Below are positions 52,123-60,946 of a DNA stretch of 64,000 nucleotides, piece after piece (position 1 is the first letter of the stretch; each line of letters begins with the position of its first letter). A program made the position numbers and the translations under genes. The notes under the pieces were generated by a model, which made no database searches, was not told the origin of the DNA, and saw nothing but the letters and a program-made list of their open reading frames with translations. This DNA comes from an uncultured Oscillospiraceae bacterium (GTDB taxonomy: Bacteria; Bacillota; Clostridia; Oscillospirales; Ruminococcaceae): NCBI GenBank assembly GCA_949299455.1, contig CASGAN010000005.1:80013-144012 (forward strand), in the 5' to 3' direction.

Positions 52123-53277
52123 ATGCGAACCGAAATCACACGAAACAGCGTGATTCTTTCTGTTTTTCAAAGACTTCGCGCAACAAACAAAACAGGAATT
52201 GCCGTTGTTCTCTGCGCTGCTTCTTGTTATTTTCATTATATTGTCACTGCGGTTGTGCTGTTTGCCGGATTGATTTTTCTTCTGTGCAACAAACAGCTTT
52301 TCCGTGATACGTTTTTGCACAAATGGATGATTCCGTTTCTCCCGCTGGCAGTTATGCTGGTCGTTGTTCCTCATTATCACCGCAACTTCAAAGGCGCGGT
52401 TGCAGGTGTTGGAATCATTTTGATGGTTATGCTCTTTTTGCTGTGCTGCAAACGGATGACCATTTCTCTGTTTGATCTGACAATGGATGTTTGTTGTCTT
52501 GCAAGCTATGCCGCATTTATATACGCACTTTCCGAAAAGCTGATTTTAGGCTGGTGGATGCGCTCGTATGCCGGCATGTATAATCCGAACTATTACGGAA
52601 CCGTGTTGGAATTTACCGTTTTAATTTGCTTATACCGTATCATCCGAAACCATCATCGGCGGTTATTTTATTACATGACACTGCTGGCATGCAGTCTTGC
52701 ACTGTTTTGGTGTGACAGCCAGTCTGCATGGGTCACCATCGCAGTGTCTGTGTTTGCTCTGCTGGTGCTGTGCAAAAAGAAACGTGCAATTCTGCTGGCA
52801 CTGAGCGCTTGTGCCGTACTGGTCATCATCTCACTCTCCATTCCGTCGATTATGTACCGCATTATGGAACTTCCTTACCGCTATGATCTGCGGTCCTATA
52901 TCTGGAGCGGAACATGCCGGGCAATTCAGTCGTATCCTCTGTTTGGATTCGGCACGATGGCATATTCGGTCTTGTGGGAACCGCTCAGCATGTACCCTGC
53001 AACCCATGCACACAACTTATATCTTGATGTGTTTTTATGTTACGGCGTTGTCGGTGTTGCATTCTGGATGTTCTATGTTGTACGCTACATCAAAAAACTC
53101 GTACAAAATATCCGCACACGATACTGCTACCCGTGTGCGCTCTCTGCTGCAGCGCTTGTCGCTGTGCTGGTACACGGATTGACTGACCATACCGTGCTTT
53201 GGATTCAGACCGGATTTTTGTTTGGTCTTTTACTGTGCGGTACGTTTGTCAAACGCGTATATCAGGGAGAGAAATAA
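52123..53277 (+). CDS. O-antigen ligase/polymerase-like membrane protein (Wzy_C)
   Basis: A 384-residue membrane protein with about ten spans. A large extracytoplasmic loop near 255-310 (YRYDLRSYIWSGTCRAIQSYPLFGFGTMAYS, THAHNLYLDVFLCYGVVG) is typical of the Wzy_C/RfaL superfamily, which joins lipid-linked glycans. No glycan biosynthesis genes are near, so its substrate is unknown. ATG at 52123 lies 6 nt after GAGGG, 14 nt downstream of the regulator. Confidence 0.8.
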   Translation: MRTEITRNSVILSVFQRLRATNKTGIAVVLCAASCYFHYIVTAVVLFAGLIFLLCNKQLFRDTFLHKWMIPFLPLAVMLVVVPHYHRNFKGAVAGVGIILMVMLFLLCCKRMTISLFDLTMDVCCLASYAAFIYALSEKLILGWWMRSYAGMYNPNYYGTVLEFTVLICLYRIIRNHHRRLFYYMTLLACSLALFWCDSQSAWVTIAVSVFALLVLCKKKRAILLALSACAVLVIISLSIPSIMYRIMELPYRYDLRSYIWSGTCRAIQSYPLFGFGTMAYSVLWEPLSMYPATHAHNLYLDVFLCYGVVGVAFWMFYVVRYIKKLVQNIRTRYCYPCALSAAALVAVLVHGLTDHTVLWIQTGFLFGLLLCGTFVKRVYQGEK

Positions 53278-53303
53278 TAAACGATCATGAAACGAGGTTA
53301 TTT

Positions 53304-53849
53304 ATGAAGCTTTTATGGGATCTGTTTTTTACGTTTTTCCGTATTGGCGGATTGACGTTCGGCGGCGGCTATGCCATGCTGCCGATGCTTCAAAAGGAAA
53401 TTGTTGAAAATCGAAAATGGGCAACAGAAGAAGAGCTTCTTGACTATTATGCCGTGGGTCAATGCACCCCCGGCATCATTGCTGTCAATACGGCAACGTT
53501 TGTCGGTCAAAAAATCAAAGGCTTCTGGGGCGCTGTATTTGCAACAGCAGGTGTTGTGTTTCCGTCACTCGTCATCATTTCCGTCATTGCAGGCTTTATC
53601 CAGAATTTTTCACATCTTGCATGGGTGCAGCATGCATTTGCCGGCATCCGCGTAGCCGTTGCGGTACTTGTCGTCAATGCTGTATTAAAACTGTGGAAAT
53701 CCGGCATTAAGGATCTTTTGGGCATTCTCATTTTCATCGTCACTTTTGTGGTTTCTGCTGTGTTCTCACTTTCTCCTGTATTTGTGGTCATTGCAGCAAT
53801 TCTTGTCGGCATTCTTGCAGGCCGGCTTAAAGGGAGGGCAAAGAAATGA
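53304..53849 (+). CDS. Chromate transporter subunit (ChrA N-half type)
   Basis: A 181-residue membrane protein of the short CHR family. It starts LLWDLFFTFFRIGGLTFGGGYAMLPML and contains GQCTPGIIAVNTATFVGQKIKG, both family motifs. Short CHR proteins work in pairs, each equal to half of a long ChrA. The native substrate in anaerobes is often not known to be chromate. ATG is preceded by ACGAGGTTATTT. It overlaps the second half by 4 nt. Confidence 0.92.
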   Translation: MKLLWDLFFTFFRIGGLTFGGGYAMLPMLQKEIVENRKWATEEELLDYYAVGQCTPGIIAVNTATFVGQKIKGFWGAVFATAGVVFPSLVIISVIAGFIQNFSHLAWVQHAFAGIRVAVAVLVVNAVLKLWKSGIKDLLGILIFIVTFVVSAVFSLSPVFVVIAAILVGILAGRLKGRAKK

Positions 53850-54436
53850 CATTTGTGATTATGTTCCTTGAATTTTTCAAAACCGGTCTGTTTGCAATCG
53901 GCGGCGGACTTGCAACGCTTCCGTTTCTCTATGATATGGCGGCAAAATATACGTGGTTCAACGAGGCGATTCTTTCGGATATGATTGCAATTTCCGAATC
54001 AACGCCCGGCCCGATCGGCATCAACATGGCAACGTATGTCGGATACCATGTCGGCTCACAGATGTTCGGCATCCCGGGCGGTATTATCGGTGCAGTGCTG
54101 ACAACGACTGCACTGGTGCTCCCCTCTTTGATTGTCATTTTGATTATCGCAAAATTTTTAGAGCGGTTTAAAACCAACGTATTTGTCAAAGATGCATTTT
54201 ATGGTCTCCGTCCGGCAGTCACGGCTTTGATTGCCTATGCAGGCTATCAAGTGGTTGCGGACAGCTTGTTCCGCTTTGGTACGTTTTTTCAAACGATGCA
54301 GATCGGCGATCTGTTTGTGTGGAAGGCGATTGTATTGTTTGCGGCATTGATGGTTCTTTCACATGTATTCAAAAAAATCCATCCGGCCGCATGGATCGGA
54401 ATCGCCGCTGTTGTTGGAATTTTACTGAAATTTTAA
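53846..54436 (+). CDS. Chromate transporter subunit (ChrA C-half type)
   Basis: A 196-residue partner of the preceding CHR protein: MFLEFFKTGLFAIGGGLATLPFLYDM, SESTPGPIGINMATYVGYHVG. ATG overlaps the upstream stop as ATGA and GGGAGG lies inside the upstream end, ensuring equal expression of both halves. It ends the operon; no clear terminator follows at once. Confidence 0.92.
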   Translation: MTFVIMFLEFFKTGLFAIGGGLATLPFLYDMAAKYTWFNEAILSDMIAISESTPGPIGINMATYVGYHVGSQMFGIPGGIIGAVLTTTALVLPSLIVILIIAKFLERFKTNVFVKDAFYGLRPAVTALIAYAGYQVVADSLFRFGTFFQTMQIGDLFVWKAIVLFAALMVLSHVFKKIHPAAWIGIAAVVGILLKF

Positions 54437-54518
54437 CAAGAAACAAATCGCGTAACTTTTTTGATCCGGCAAAATTCACAAACTTTTTTAAAACGCACAA
54501 AAAACCCGCTTAAAACGC
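54437..54518 (+). other. AT-rich gap after the chromate transporter genes
   Basis: This is the first part of a 616-nt gene-free stretch. I see no ORF with a ribosome binding site and no convincing terminator here. The rest of the stretch holds a promoter-terminator unit and a T-box leader, listed separately. Confidence 0.5.
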
Positions 54519-54547
54519 TTTACAAACGGATTTTCGGTGGATATAAT
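54519..54547 (+). promoter_or_regulatory. Sigma-A promoter of the candidate small RNA
   Basis: TTTACA (54519-54524), 17 bp, TATAAT (54542-54547) on the plus strand; transcription would begin near 54554. Confidence 0.65.
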
Positions 54548-54553
54548 AAAGGA

Positions 54554-54675
54554 GAACTTGATAAGAGTTCACTCATTGTCTTCTTCTTTTTCTTTACTAT
54601 GCGTTTTTGAAAAGCGCATAATCCCCTTATCTATTGCGATGACAAAAACCTCCGGAACTCCGGAGGTTTTTGCTG
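54554..54675 (+). ncRNA. Candidate small RNA, about 120 nt, function unknown
   Basis: A transcript bounded by a good promoter and a strong terminator, with no credible ORF. Visible pairings: GATAAG (54560-54565) with CTTATC (54626-54631), enclosing a hairpin TATGCG/CGCATA (54599-54619), and a 5' hairpin GAACT/AGTTC. The 3' end is the terminator. It does not look like 6S, SRP or tmRNA to me. It could also be an orphan leader. Confidence 0.45.
54645..54672 (+). terminator. Intrinsic terminator of the candidate small RNA
   Basis: AAAACCTCCGGA and TCCGGAGGTTTT pair almost perfectly around a short loop and run into TTTTTGCTGTTTTT. Confidence 0.85.
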
Positions 54676-54686
54676 TTTTTATACAC

Positions 54687-54715
54687 TTGACATCTGCATT
54701 GATTTCGTGTATGAT
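54687..54715 (+). promoter_or_regulatory. Sigma-A promoter of the leu operon
   Basis: TTGACA (54687-54692), 17 bp, TATGAT (54710-54715) on the plus strand, just before the T-box leader. Confidence 0.75.
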
Positions 54716-54724
54716 ATTTAAAAA

Positions 54725-55020
54725 TTAAAAAGTATGAAATGCATTGAAAGGGACATTGGGTTTAGGCGTCCATGGCGCAGAGAACAGCCGGTTGGTGCGA
54801 GGCTGTGCAAACGTTTGAACACACTCCCCCTTGAGCAGTCCGGCTGAACAACAGTAAGCCTGACCGGTTTCTCCCCGTTATGACGAGAATGTATTCGCAG
54901 TTTTGCCGATACAGATGAGTGGATATAATTATTTATATCAATAAAGAGTGGTACCACGGATGGATTTACAGCCTTTCGTCTCTTGCTGAAACAGCTTCAG
55001 CGGGACGAAAGGCTTTTTTT
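54725..55020 (+). ncRNA. T-box leader, leucine-specific, of leuACDB
   Basis: The T-box core AGAGTGGTACCACGGA is at 54945-54960; the TGGT (54949-54952) would pair with ACCA of a tRNA with discriminator A, as in tRNA-Leu. Stem I lies at about 54750-54870, with GAACACACTCCCCCTTGAGC holding CTC (Leu) at 54824-54826 as the likely specifier. The competing terminator is at 54971-55020 (GCCTTTCGTC with GACGAAAGGC and TTTTTTT). Uncharged tRNA-Leu should open the operon. Confidence 0.92.
54971..55020 (+). terminator. T-box terminator before leuA
   Basis: GCCTTTCGTC and GACGAAAGGC form the base stem with a longer upper arm (GCTGAAACAGCTTCAGC), followed by TTTTTTT. Its left arm competes with the T-box antiterminator. 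Confidence 0.9.
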
Positions 55021-55052
55021 ATTTATGTAAAAAGAAAGGCGGACGATATTTG

Positions 55053-56717
55053 ATGATGGATTATACAAAATACAAACGCGGCTATTATATGCCGCCCGAA
55101 GTCTGCAACGACTGGGTGACAAAAGAATATGTCGATCATGCACCGATTTGGTGCAGTGTGGATTTGCGTGACGGCAACCAGTCGCTTGTCATCCCGATGA
55201 GTCTTGACGAAAAGCTCGCCTATTTTAAGCTCTTGACCGACATTGGCTTTAAAGAAATTGAAGTGGGATTCCCCGCCGCATCTGAAACAGAATACGCATT
55301 CCTGCGTGCACTGATTGATCGGAATTTAATCCCTGATGATGTGACGGTTCAAGTGCTTACACAGGCGCGTGAACACATCATCCGAAAAACATTTGACGCG
55401 CTCCACGGATGCAAGCGCGCGATCGTCCATTTATATAACTCGACCTCCTCTGCACAGCGCGAGCAGGTGTTTAAAAAATCGAAAGAGGAGATTTTACAGA
55501 TCGCAGTCGACGGTGCAAAACTCTTAAAAACACTTGCCGAACAAACAGATGGAAATTTCCAGTTTGAATATTCACCCGAAAGCTTCACCGGAACAGAGCC
55601 GGAATATGCGTTGGAAGTCTGCAACGCTGTTTTGGATGTGTTCAAACCGTCAGAAAATAACAAGGTCATCATCAATCTCCCGGTGACCGTCGAGCTTTCT
55701 CTGCCGCATGTGTATGCAAGTCAGGTGGAATATCTGTGCAAGCATTTAAAATACAGAGAAAATATCATCGTTTCGCTCCATCCGCACAATGACCGCGGAT
55801 GCGGCGTTGCAGACAGCGAGCTCGGCTTGCTTGCCGGTGCAGACCGCATTGAAGGCACGCTGTTTGGCAACGGCGAACGTACCGGAAATGTCGATTTGAT
55901 TACGCTGGCGATGAACTTATACGCGCACGGCGTCGATCCGAAACTCGACTTCTCCGATCTCCCTGCCATCTCGCATATGTACGAGCAGGTCACACGCATG
56001 CACGTCGGCGATCGTCAGCCATATACCGGAAAACTCGTGTTTGCAGCGTTCTCCGGTTCGCATCAGGATGCGATTGCAAAAGGCATGAAATACCGCGAAG
56101 AGCATGACTGTCCGTTCTGGGATGTACCGTATCTTCCGATCGATCCAAAAGATGTCGGCCGCGAATACGAATCCGATGTCATCCGCATCAATAGTCAGAG
56201 CGGAAAAGGCGGTATCGGCTATCTGCTGGAACAGCATTACGGATACAATCTGCCGAAAAAAATGCGCGAACATTTCGGCTATACAATCAAATCCATTTCT
56301 GATCATCGGCACAAAGAGCTTTTGCCGGGTGAAATCTATGAGATTTTCCTGCAAACATACGTCAACAACAGCAGCCCGCTCAATCTTCACGATTATCACT
56401 TTGTCCGCAGCGGCGATCAGTTCAAGGTCGTACTCACCATGGAATTCAGCGGAAAAATCCAAGATGTCACCGCAACAGGAAACGGTCGTTTGGATGCAGT
56501 GAGCAACGCCCTGCGCAAACTGACCGGCTGTAATTACACACTCACAACATACGAGGAACATGCGCTCGAGCAAGGTTCGTCCTCACGCGCTGTGTCCTAT
56601 GTCGGCATTGATCCGGGCAACGGCACAACCGTATGGGGTGCAGGCGTACATGAGGACATCATCGCCTCGTCCATCATCAGCTTAATCAGCGCCGTCAACC
56701 GTACATTGAATGAATGA
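55053..56717 (+). CDS. leuA: 2-isopropylmalate synthase, long (type 2) form
   Basis: A 554-residue enzyme condensing 2-ketoisovalerate and acetyl-CoA. The barrel has [57 protein letters not shown] and the catalytic HxH in SLHPHND. A C-terminal regulatory domain (about 430-550) provides leucine feedback in known enzymes. Length and N-terminus match the actinobacterial-type LeuA2 rather than the ~510-residue LeuA1. First ATG (55053) is taken, after AAGGCGGACGATATTTG. Confidence 0.94.
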   Translation: MMDYTKYKRGYYMPPEVCNDWVTKEYVDHAPIWCSVDLRDGNQSLVIPMSLDEKLAYFKLLTDIGFKEIEVGFPAASETEYAFLRALIDRNLIPDDVTVQVLTQAREHIIRKTFDALHGCKRAIVHLYNSTSSAQREQVFKKSKEEILQIAVDGAKLLKTLAEQTDGNFQFEYSPESFTGTEPEYALEVCNAVLDVFKPSENNKVIINLPVTVELSLPHVYASQVEYLCKHLKYRENIIVSLHPHNDRGCGVADSELGLLAGADRIEGTLFGNGERTGNVDLITLAMNLYAHGVDPKLDFSDLPAISHMYEQVTRMHVGDRQPYTGKLVFAAFSGSHQDAIAKGMKYREEHDCPFWDVPYLPIDPKDVGREYESDVIRINSQSGKGGIGYLLEQHYGYNLPKKMREHFGYTIKSISDHRHKELLPGEIYEIFLQTYVNNSSPLNLHDYHFVRSGDQFKVVLTMEFSGKIQDVTATGNGRLDAVSNALRKLTGCNYTLTTYEEHALEQGSSSRAVSYVGIDPGNGTTVWGAGVHEDIIASSIISLISAVNRTLNE

Positions 56718-56731
56718 AAGGATGTTTTACT

Positions 56732-57997
56732 ATGGGAATGACAATGTCACAAAAAATTCTTGCTGCACATGCCGGTCTCGATTTTGTTGCACCGGGACAG
56801 CTCATCATGGCAAAGCTCGACATGGTGCTCGGCAATGATATCACCTCACCGGTTGCAATCAACGAATTCAATGCATACGGATTTGACCGCGTGTTTTCAA
56901 AAGATAAAATTTCGCTCGTACTCGATCACTTTGTACCAAACAAAGACATCAAAGCCGCTGCCCAGTCAAAACAAACACGCGAATTCGCAAAACAGTATGG
57001 CATCACCCATTTTTACGATGCAGGCAGAATGGGCATCGAACATGCACTGCTGCCGGAGCAGGGTATCGTTAAAGCCGGTGATTTGATTGTGGGCGCCGAT
57101 TCTCACACCTGCACATACGGTGCGCTCGGTGCGTTTTCCACCGGTGTCGGTTCCACCGATATGGCTGCGGCAATGGCAACCGGCGAGCTGTGGTTTAAAG
57201 TGCCGTCCGCGATCAAATTCAATTTAACCGGCACACTTCGCCCATATGTCAGCGGAAAAGACGTCATTTTGCACATTATCGGAAAAATCGGTGTAGACGG
57301 TGCACTGTATCAGTCGATGGAGTTCACCGGTGACGGTGTTGCATCCCTGTCGATGGATGACCGGCTCTGCATCTCGAATATGGCGATCGAAGCAGGTGCA
57401 AAAAACGGCATTTTCCCGGTAGACGATATCACACGCGCTTACATGGACGGTCGTGTCAAAGAACCGTATACCGTGTTTAAGGCCGATGAAGACGCTGTCT
57501 ATGAAGCAGAATATACGATTGATTTAAGTGAAATCGACCACACTGTCGCATTTCCGCACCTGCCAGAGAACGCTCGCACGAAAAGCGAATGGGGTACCCT
57601 TCCGATTGACCAGGTGGTTATCGGTTCGTGCACAAACGGACGGTTTTCCGACCTTGCAGCTGCAGCCGAAATTTTAAAAGGCAAAAAAATTGCCGATCAT
57701 ATCCGCTGTATCGTCATTCCTGCAACACAGCAGATTTACAAAGACGCAATGAAAGCCGGATTTTTGGAAATTTTCGTTGACGCCGGCTGTGTAGTCTCCA
57801 CGCCGACATGCGGACCGTGCTTAGGCGGCTATATGGGCATTTTAGCAGAGGGCGAACGCTGTGTCGCAACCACAAACCGAAATTTCGTCGGCAGAATGGG
57901 TCATCCGAAAAGCGAAGTCTATTTGGCTTCTCCGCAGGTCGCGGCAGCATCCGCCATTGCAGGACGGCTGTCAGCGCCGGAAGAAGTGATGAACTGA
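56732..57997 (+). CDS. leuC: 3-isopropylmalate dehydratase large subunit
   Basis: A 421-residue aconitase-family subunit of the shorter HacA/type-2 class. The 4Fe-4S ligands are in [11 protein letters not shown] and in [14 protein letters not shown]; substrate loops include [23 protein letters not shown]. With LeuD it isomerises 2- to 3-isopropylmalate. ATG at 56732 follows GAAAGGATGTTTTACT, 14 nt after leuA. Confidence 0.96.
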   Translation: MGMTMSQKILAAHAGLDFVAPGQLIMAKLDMVLGNDITSPVAINEFNAYGFDRVFSKDKISLVLDHFVPNKDIKAAAQSKQTREFAKQYGITHFYDAGRMGIEHALLPEQGIVKAGDLIVGADSHTCTYGALGAFSTGVGSTDMAAAMATGELWFKVPSAIKFNLTGTLRPYVSGKDVILHIIGKIGVDGALYQSMEFTGDGVASLSMDDRLCISNMAIEAGAKNGIFPVDDITRAYMDGRVKEPYTVFKADEDAVYEAEYTIDLSEIDHTVAFPHLPENARTKSEWGTLPIDQVVIGSCTNGRFSDLAAAAEILKGKKIADHIRCIVIPATQQIYKDAMKAGFLEIFVDAGCVVSTPTCGPCLGGYMGILAEGERCVATTNRNFVGRMGHPKSEVYLASPQVAAASAIAGRLSAPEEVMN

Positions 57998-58020
57998 AAT
58001 GATCAGGGAGGTTATCTGAA

Positions 58021-58506
58021 ATGAAAGCAAACGGTATTGCGCATACATACGGCGACAATGTGGACACGGATGTCATCATTCCCGCCCGCTATCTGAATAC
58101 ACAGGACAAAAAAGAACTTGCTTCCCACTGCATGGAAGACATCGACACATCGTTTTCTAAAAAGGTACATCCGGGTGACCTGATTGTCGGCGGATATAAC
58201 TTCGGATGCGGTTCCTCGCGTGAACATGCGCCGATCGCCATTCAGGCAAGCGGCATTTCGTGCGTCATTGCCAAAACATTTGCGCGCATTTTCTATCGAA
58301 ACGCCATCAATATCGGTCTGCCGATTTTAGAGTGCGCCGAAGCCAGTGAGCGCATCGAAGAAGGCGATCAGATTCTCATTGATTTTGACACAGGTGTCAT
58401 CACAAACGTTTCCAAAAACGAAACATACACTGCACAGCCGTTTCCTCCGTTTATTCAAAATATCATTCGCGCAAACGGCTACTTAAACGCAATTCAGAAG
58501 AAATGA
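58021..58506 (+). CDS. leuD: 3-isopropylmalate dehydratase small subunit
   Basis: A 161-residue swivel-domain subunit: [38 protein letters not shown] and [18 protein letters not shown]. The short form matches the type-2 LeuC upstream. ATG follows CAGGGAGGTTATCTGAA. Confidence 0.96.
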   Translation: MKANGIAHTYGDNVDTDVIIPARYLNTQDKKELASHCMEDIDTSFSKKVHPGDLIVGGYNFGCGSSREHAPIAIQASGISCVIAKTFARIFYRNAINIGLPILECAEASERIEEGDQILIDFDTGVITNVSKNETYTAQPFPPFIQNIIRANGYLNAIQKK

Positions 58507-58515
58507 GGCGACACC

Positions 58516-59589
58516 ATGGAAAAACATATTGCAGTCATCAAAGGAGACGGCATCGGCCCTAAAATCATCGACCAAGCACAAAAGGTCTTAACACGCATCG
58601 CAGAACAATATGGCCACACATTTACCTTTGAGGAAGTGCTTGCAGGCGGATGTGCCATCGACGCGTGCGGCACCTGCCTGCCTGACGAAACACTCGAGAC
58701 CTGTTTAAACAGCGACAGTGTGCTGCTTGGTGCAGTGGGCGGGCCAAAATGGGATCACCTTCCGGGCAGTGAACGCCCTGAAAAAGCACTGCTTGGGCTG
58801 CGCAAAGCGCTCGGATTGTATGCAAATATCCGGCCGGCGGTCTTGTTCCCGCAGCTTGCCGACGCAAGTCCGCTCAAGCCGTCTATCACAGCCAATGGCA
58901 TCGACTTTGTTGTTGTACGCGAGCTGACCGGCGGCGTCTATTTCGGCGCACATCAGACAACCAGTGAAAACGGCGAAGCTGTCGCCTCAGATCTGATGAT
59001 TTACAGTGAGCATGAAATCGAGCGGATTGCACATGTCGCTTTTCAAACGGCGAGAAAACGCCGCCGCCATGTCACATCAGTCGACAAAGCAAATGTATTA
59101 GACACCTCGCGGCTTTGGCGAAAAGTCGTCGAACGCGTTGCCAAACAATATCCGGACGTCACACTTTCACACATGTATGTGGACAATGCCGCAATGCAGA
59201 TTTGCAAAAATCCCGCGCAATTCGACGTGATTTTGACTGAAAATATGTTCGGCGACATTCTTTCCGACGAAGCAAGCATGATCACAGGCACCATCGGCAC
59301 CATCGGTTCCTCCTCGCTTGGCAGCGGAACACGCGGCATGTATGAGCCGATCCACGGTTCTGCACCGGATATTGCCGGACAAGACAAAGCAAACCCCATC
59401 GGCACGATTTTGTCTGCTGCGATGATGCTTCGGTTCTCGTTTGATATGTCAACTGAAGCAGATGCAATCGAACGTGCTGTTTCGACTGTATTGGACGAAG
59501 GATTCCGCACCGGAGATATGATGGATGCACACACAGTCTTAATTTCCTGCAGTGAAATGGGCGACCGGATTGCCGCAGCCATTCAATAA
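58516..59589 (+). CDS. leuB: 3-isopropylmalate dehydrogenase
   Basis: A 357-residue NAD-dependent oxidative decarboxylase. It has VIKGDGIGPKIIDQA, LRKALGLYANIRPA, VVRELTGGVYFG, VDKANVLDTSRLWR and NMFGDILSDEASMITGTIG with the NAD loop EPIHGSAPDIAGQDKANP. ATG follows GAGGCGACACC, 9 nt after leuD. It ends the leu operon at a bidirectional terminator. Confidence 0.97.
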   Translation: MEKHIAVIKGDGIGPKIIDQAQKVLTRIAEQYGHTFTFEEVLAGGCAIDACGTCLPDETLETCLNSDSVLLGAVGGPKWDHLPGSERPEKALLGLRKALGLYANIRPAVLFPQLADASPLKPSITANGIDFVVVRELTGGVYFGAHQTTSENGEAVASDLMIYSEHEIERIAHVAFQTARKRRRHVTSVDKANVLDTSRLWRKVVERVAKQYPDVTLSHMYVDNAAMQICKNPAQFDVILTENMFGDILSDEASMITGTIGTIGSSSLGSGTRGMYEPIHGSAPDIAGQDKANPIGTILSAAMMLRFSFDMSTEADAIERAVSTVLDEGFRTGDMMDAHTVLISCSEMGDRIAAAIQ

Positions 59590-59593
59590 ATAA

Positions 59594-59629
59594 AAAAAAC
59601 ATGGAACACGATATCGTGTTCCATGTTTT

Positions 59630-59631
<2 letters not shown>
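59594..59631. terminator. Bidirectional terminator between leuB and the collagen-like gene
   Basis: A near-perfect palindrome with arms AAAACATGGAACACGAT and ATCGTGTTCCATGTTTT; it has T tracts on both strands and serves the converging leuB and collagen-like genes. Confidence 0.9.
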
Positions 59632-60367
<736 letters not shown>

Positions 60368-60447
60368 CCCGTTTCATCCCCTTTTTTGTTCTATCATTAT
60401 CTTACGCAATCTGATTCGCTTATGTTCCGTTATTTCATTCACAAAAA

Positions 60448-60488
60448 CAAAAAATCGGCAGAGCACTCGTTTGCCCTGTCGATTTTTT
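60448..60488 (-). terminator. Terminator after the DUF896 gene
   Basis: On the minus strand AAAAATCGACAGGGCA and TGCTCTGCCGATTTTT pair with two mismatches and are followed by TTTTTTG. It separates the DUF896 and collagen-like genes. Confidence 0.7.
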
Positions 60489-60496
60489 CATGCAAA

Positions 60497-60709
60497 TTAT
60501 TTTTTTCCTTTTGCCGAAAGCTTTCGTTTGTTTCCCTTTTCATCCACCAAATATGTGTTTTCGAGCTGACTGCGCAAATCGCGCCGAAATGCTTCAATAT
60601 ATTCTGCACGCAGCTGTGCGCGTTCTTCTGTTTCCTCAGGTGTCAGCCCTTCGGGAGATTTTGCTTTTCTTGCGAGAAAGTTAATCCGATCAATTTTTTC
60701 TTGTTCCAT
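60497..60709 (-). CDS. DUF896 (YnzC) family protein
   Basis: A 70-residue helical protein. MEQEKIDRINFLARKAKSPE, GLTPEETEERAQLRAEYIEAF and FRRDLRSQLENTYLVDEKGN match the YnzC/DUF896 family of small Firmicutes proteins with a helical hairpin; the Bacillus gene is linked to the SOS response (yneA-yneB-ynzC). No lexA-type partner is nearby here. ATG at 60709 lies after AAAGGCGTTTTTT. Confidence 0.9.
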   Translation of the reverse strand: MEQEKIDRINFLARKAKSPEGLTPEETEERAQLRAEYIEAFRRDLRSQLENTYLVDEKGNKRKLSAKGKK

Positions 60710-60742
60710 AAAAAACGCCTTTCCTTTGGTGATCCTGTGTTG

Positions 60743-60771
60743 AGTATACCATGAATCGTCTGTTTTTTCAA
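60743..60771 (-). promoter_or_regulatory. Sigma-A promoter of the DUF896 gene
   Basis: On the minus strand TTGAAA (60771-60766), 17 bp, TATACT (60748-60743), with TGG before the -10 (extended). Confidence 0.65.
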
Positions 60772-60859
60772 TTCTTCCGCGCTGTTTTTTCTGTTTTGTA
60801 AATTTGAGCGTCGTTCTTCTCAAAATCGCCCAAAAAGACAGTACTTCTTGTTTTTTCCC

Positions 60860-60876
60860 GTGCGCAATTCGCACGT
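60860..60876. repeat. Inverted repeat upstream of spoIIE
   Basis: CGTGCG CAATT CGCACG, a perfect 6-bp inverted repeat, 20 bp before a TATACT that could be the spoIIE -10. It may be an operator; no T tract follows. Confidence 0.4.
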
Positions 60877-60946
60877 TTTCTTATTCTGTTTTTGATATAC
60901 TCAAACCACCGGGTTCCCGGACAACAGCTCATCAGGAGGAATAAAA

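Noticed and set aside
54537..54728. 63-codon open frame across the candidate small RNA
   Set aside because: It reads through a strong terminator and starts within the promoter -10 area; no usable ribosome binding site and no protein-like composition.
54437..55052. tRNA gene in the intergenic region before leuA
   Set aside because: No cloverleaf with a GTTCRA T-loop and acceptor stem was found; the tRNA-like elements belong to the T-box leader.
60368..60447. Sporulation promoter for the collagen-like gene
   Set aside because: CATAAGCGA resembles a sigma-K -10 but lacks the fixed TA end and an AC at the right distance.
60710..60874. N-terminal extension of the DUF896 protein
   Set aside because: It spans the predicted promoter and ribosome binding site; family members begin at the internal ATG.
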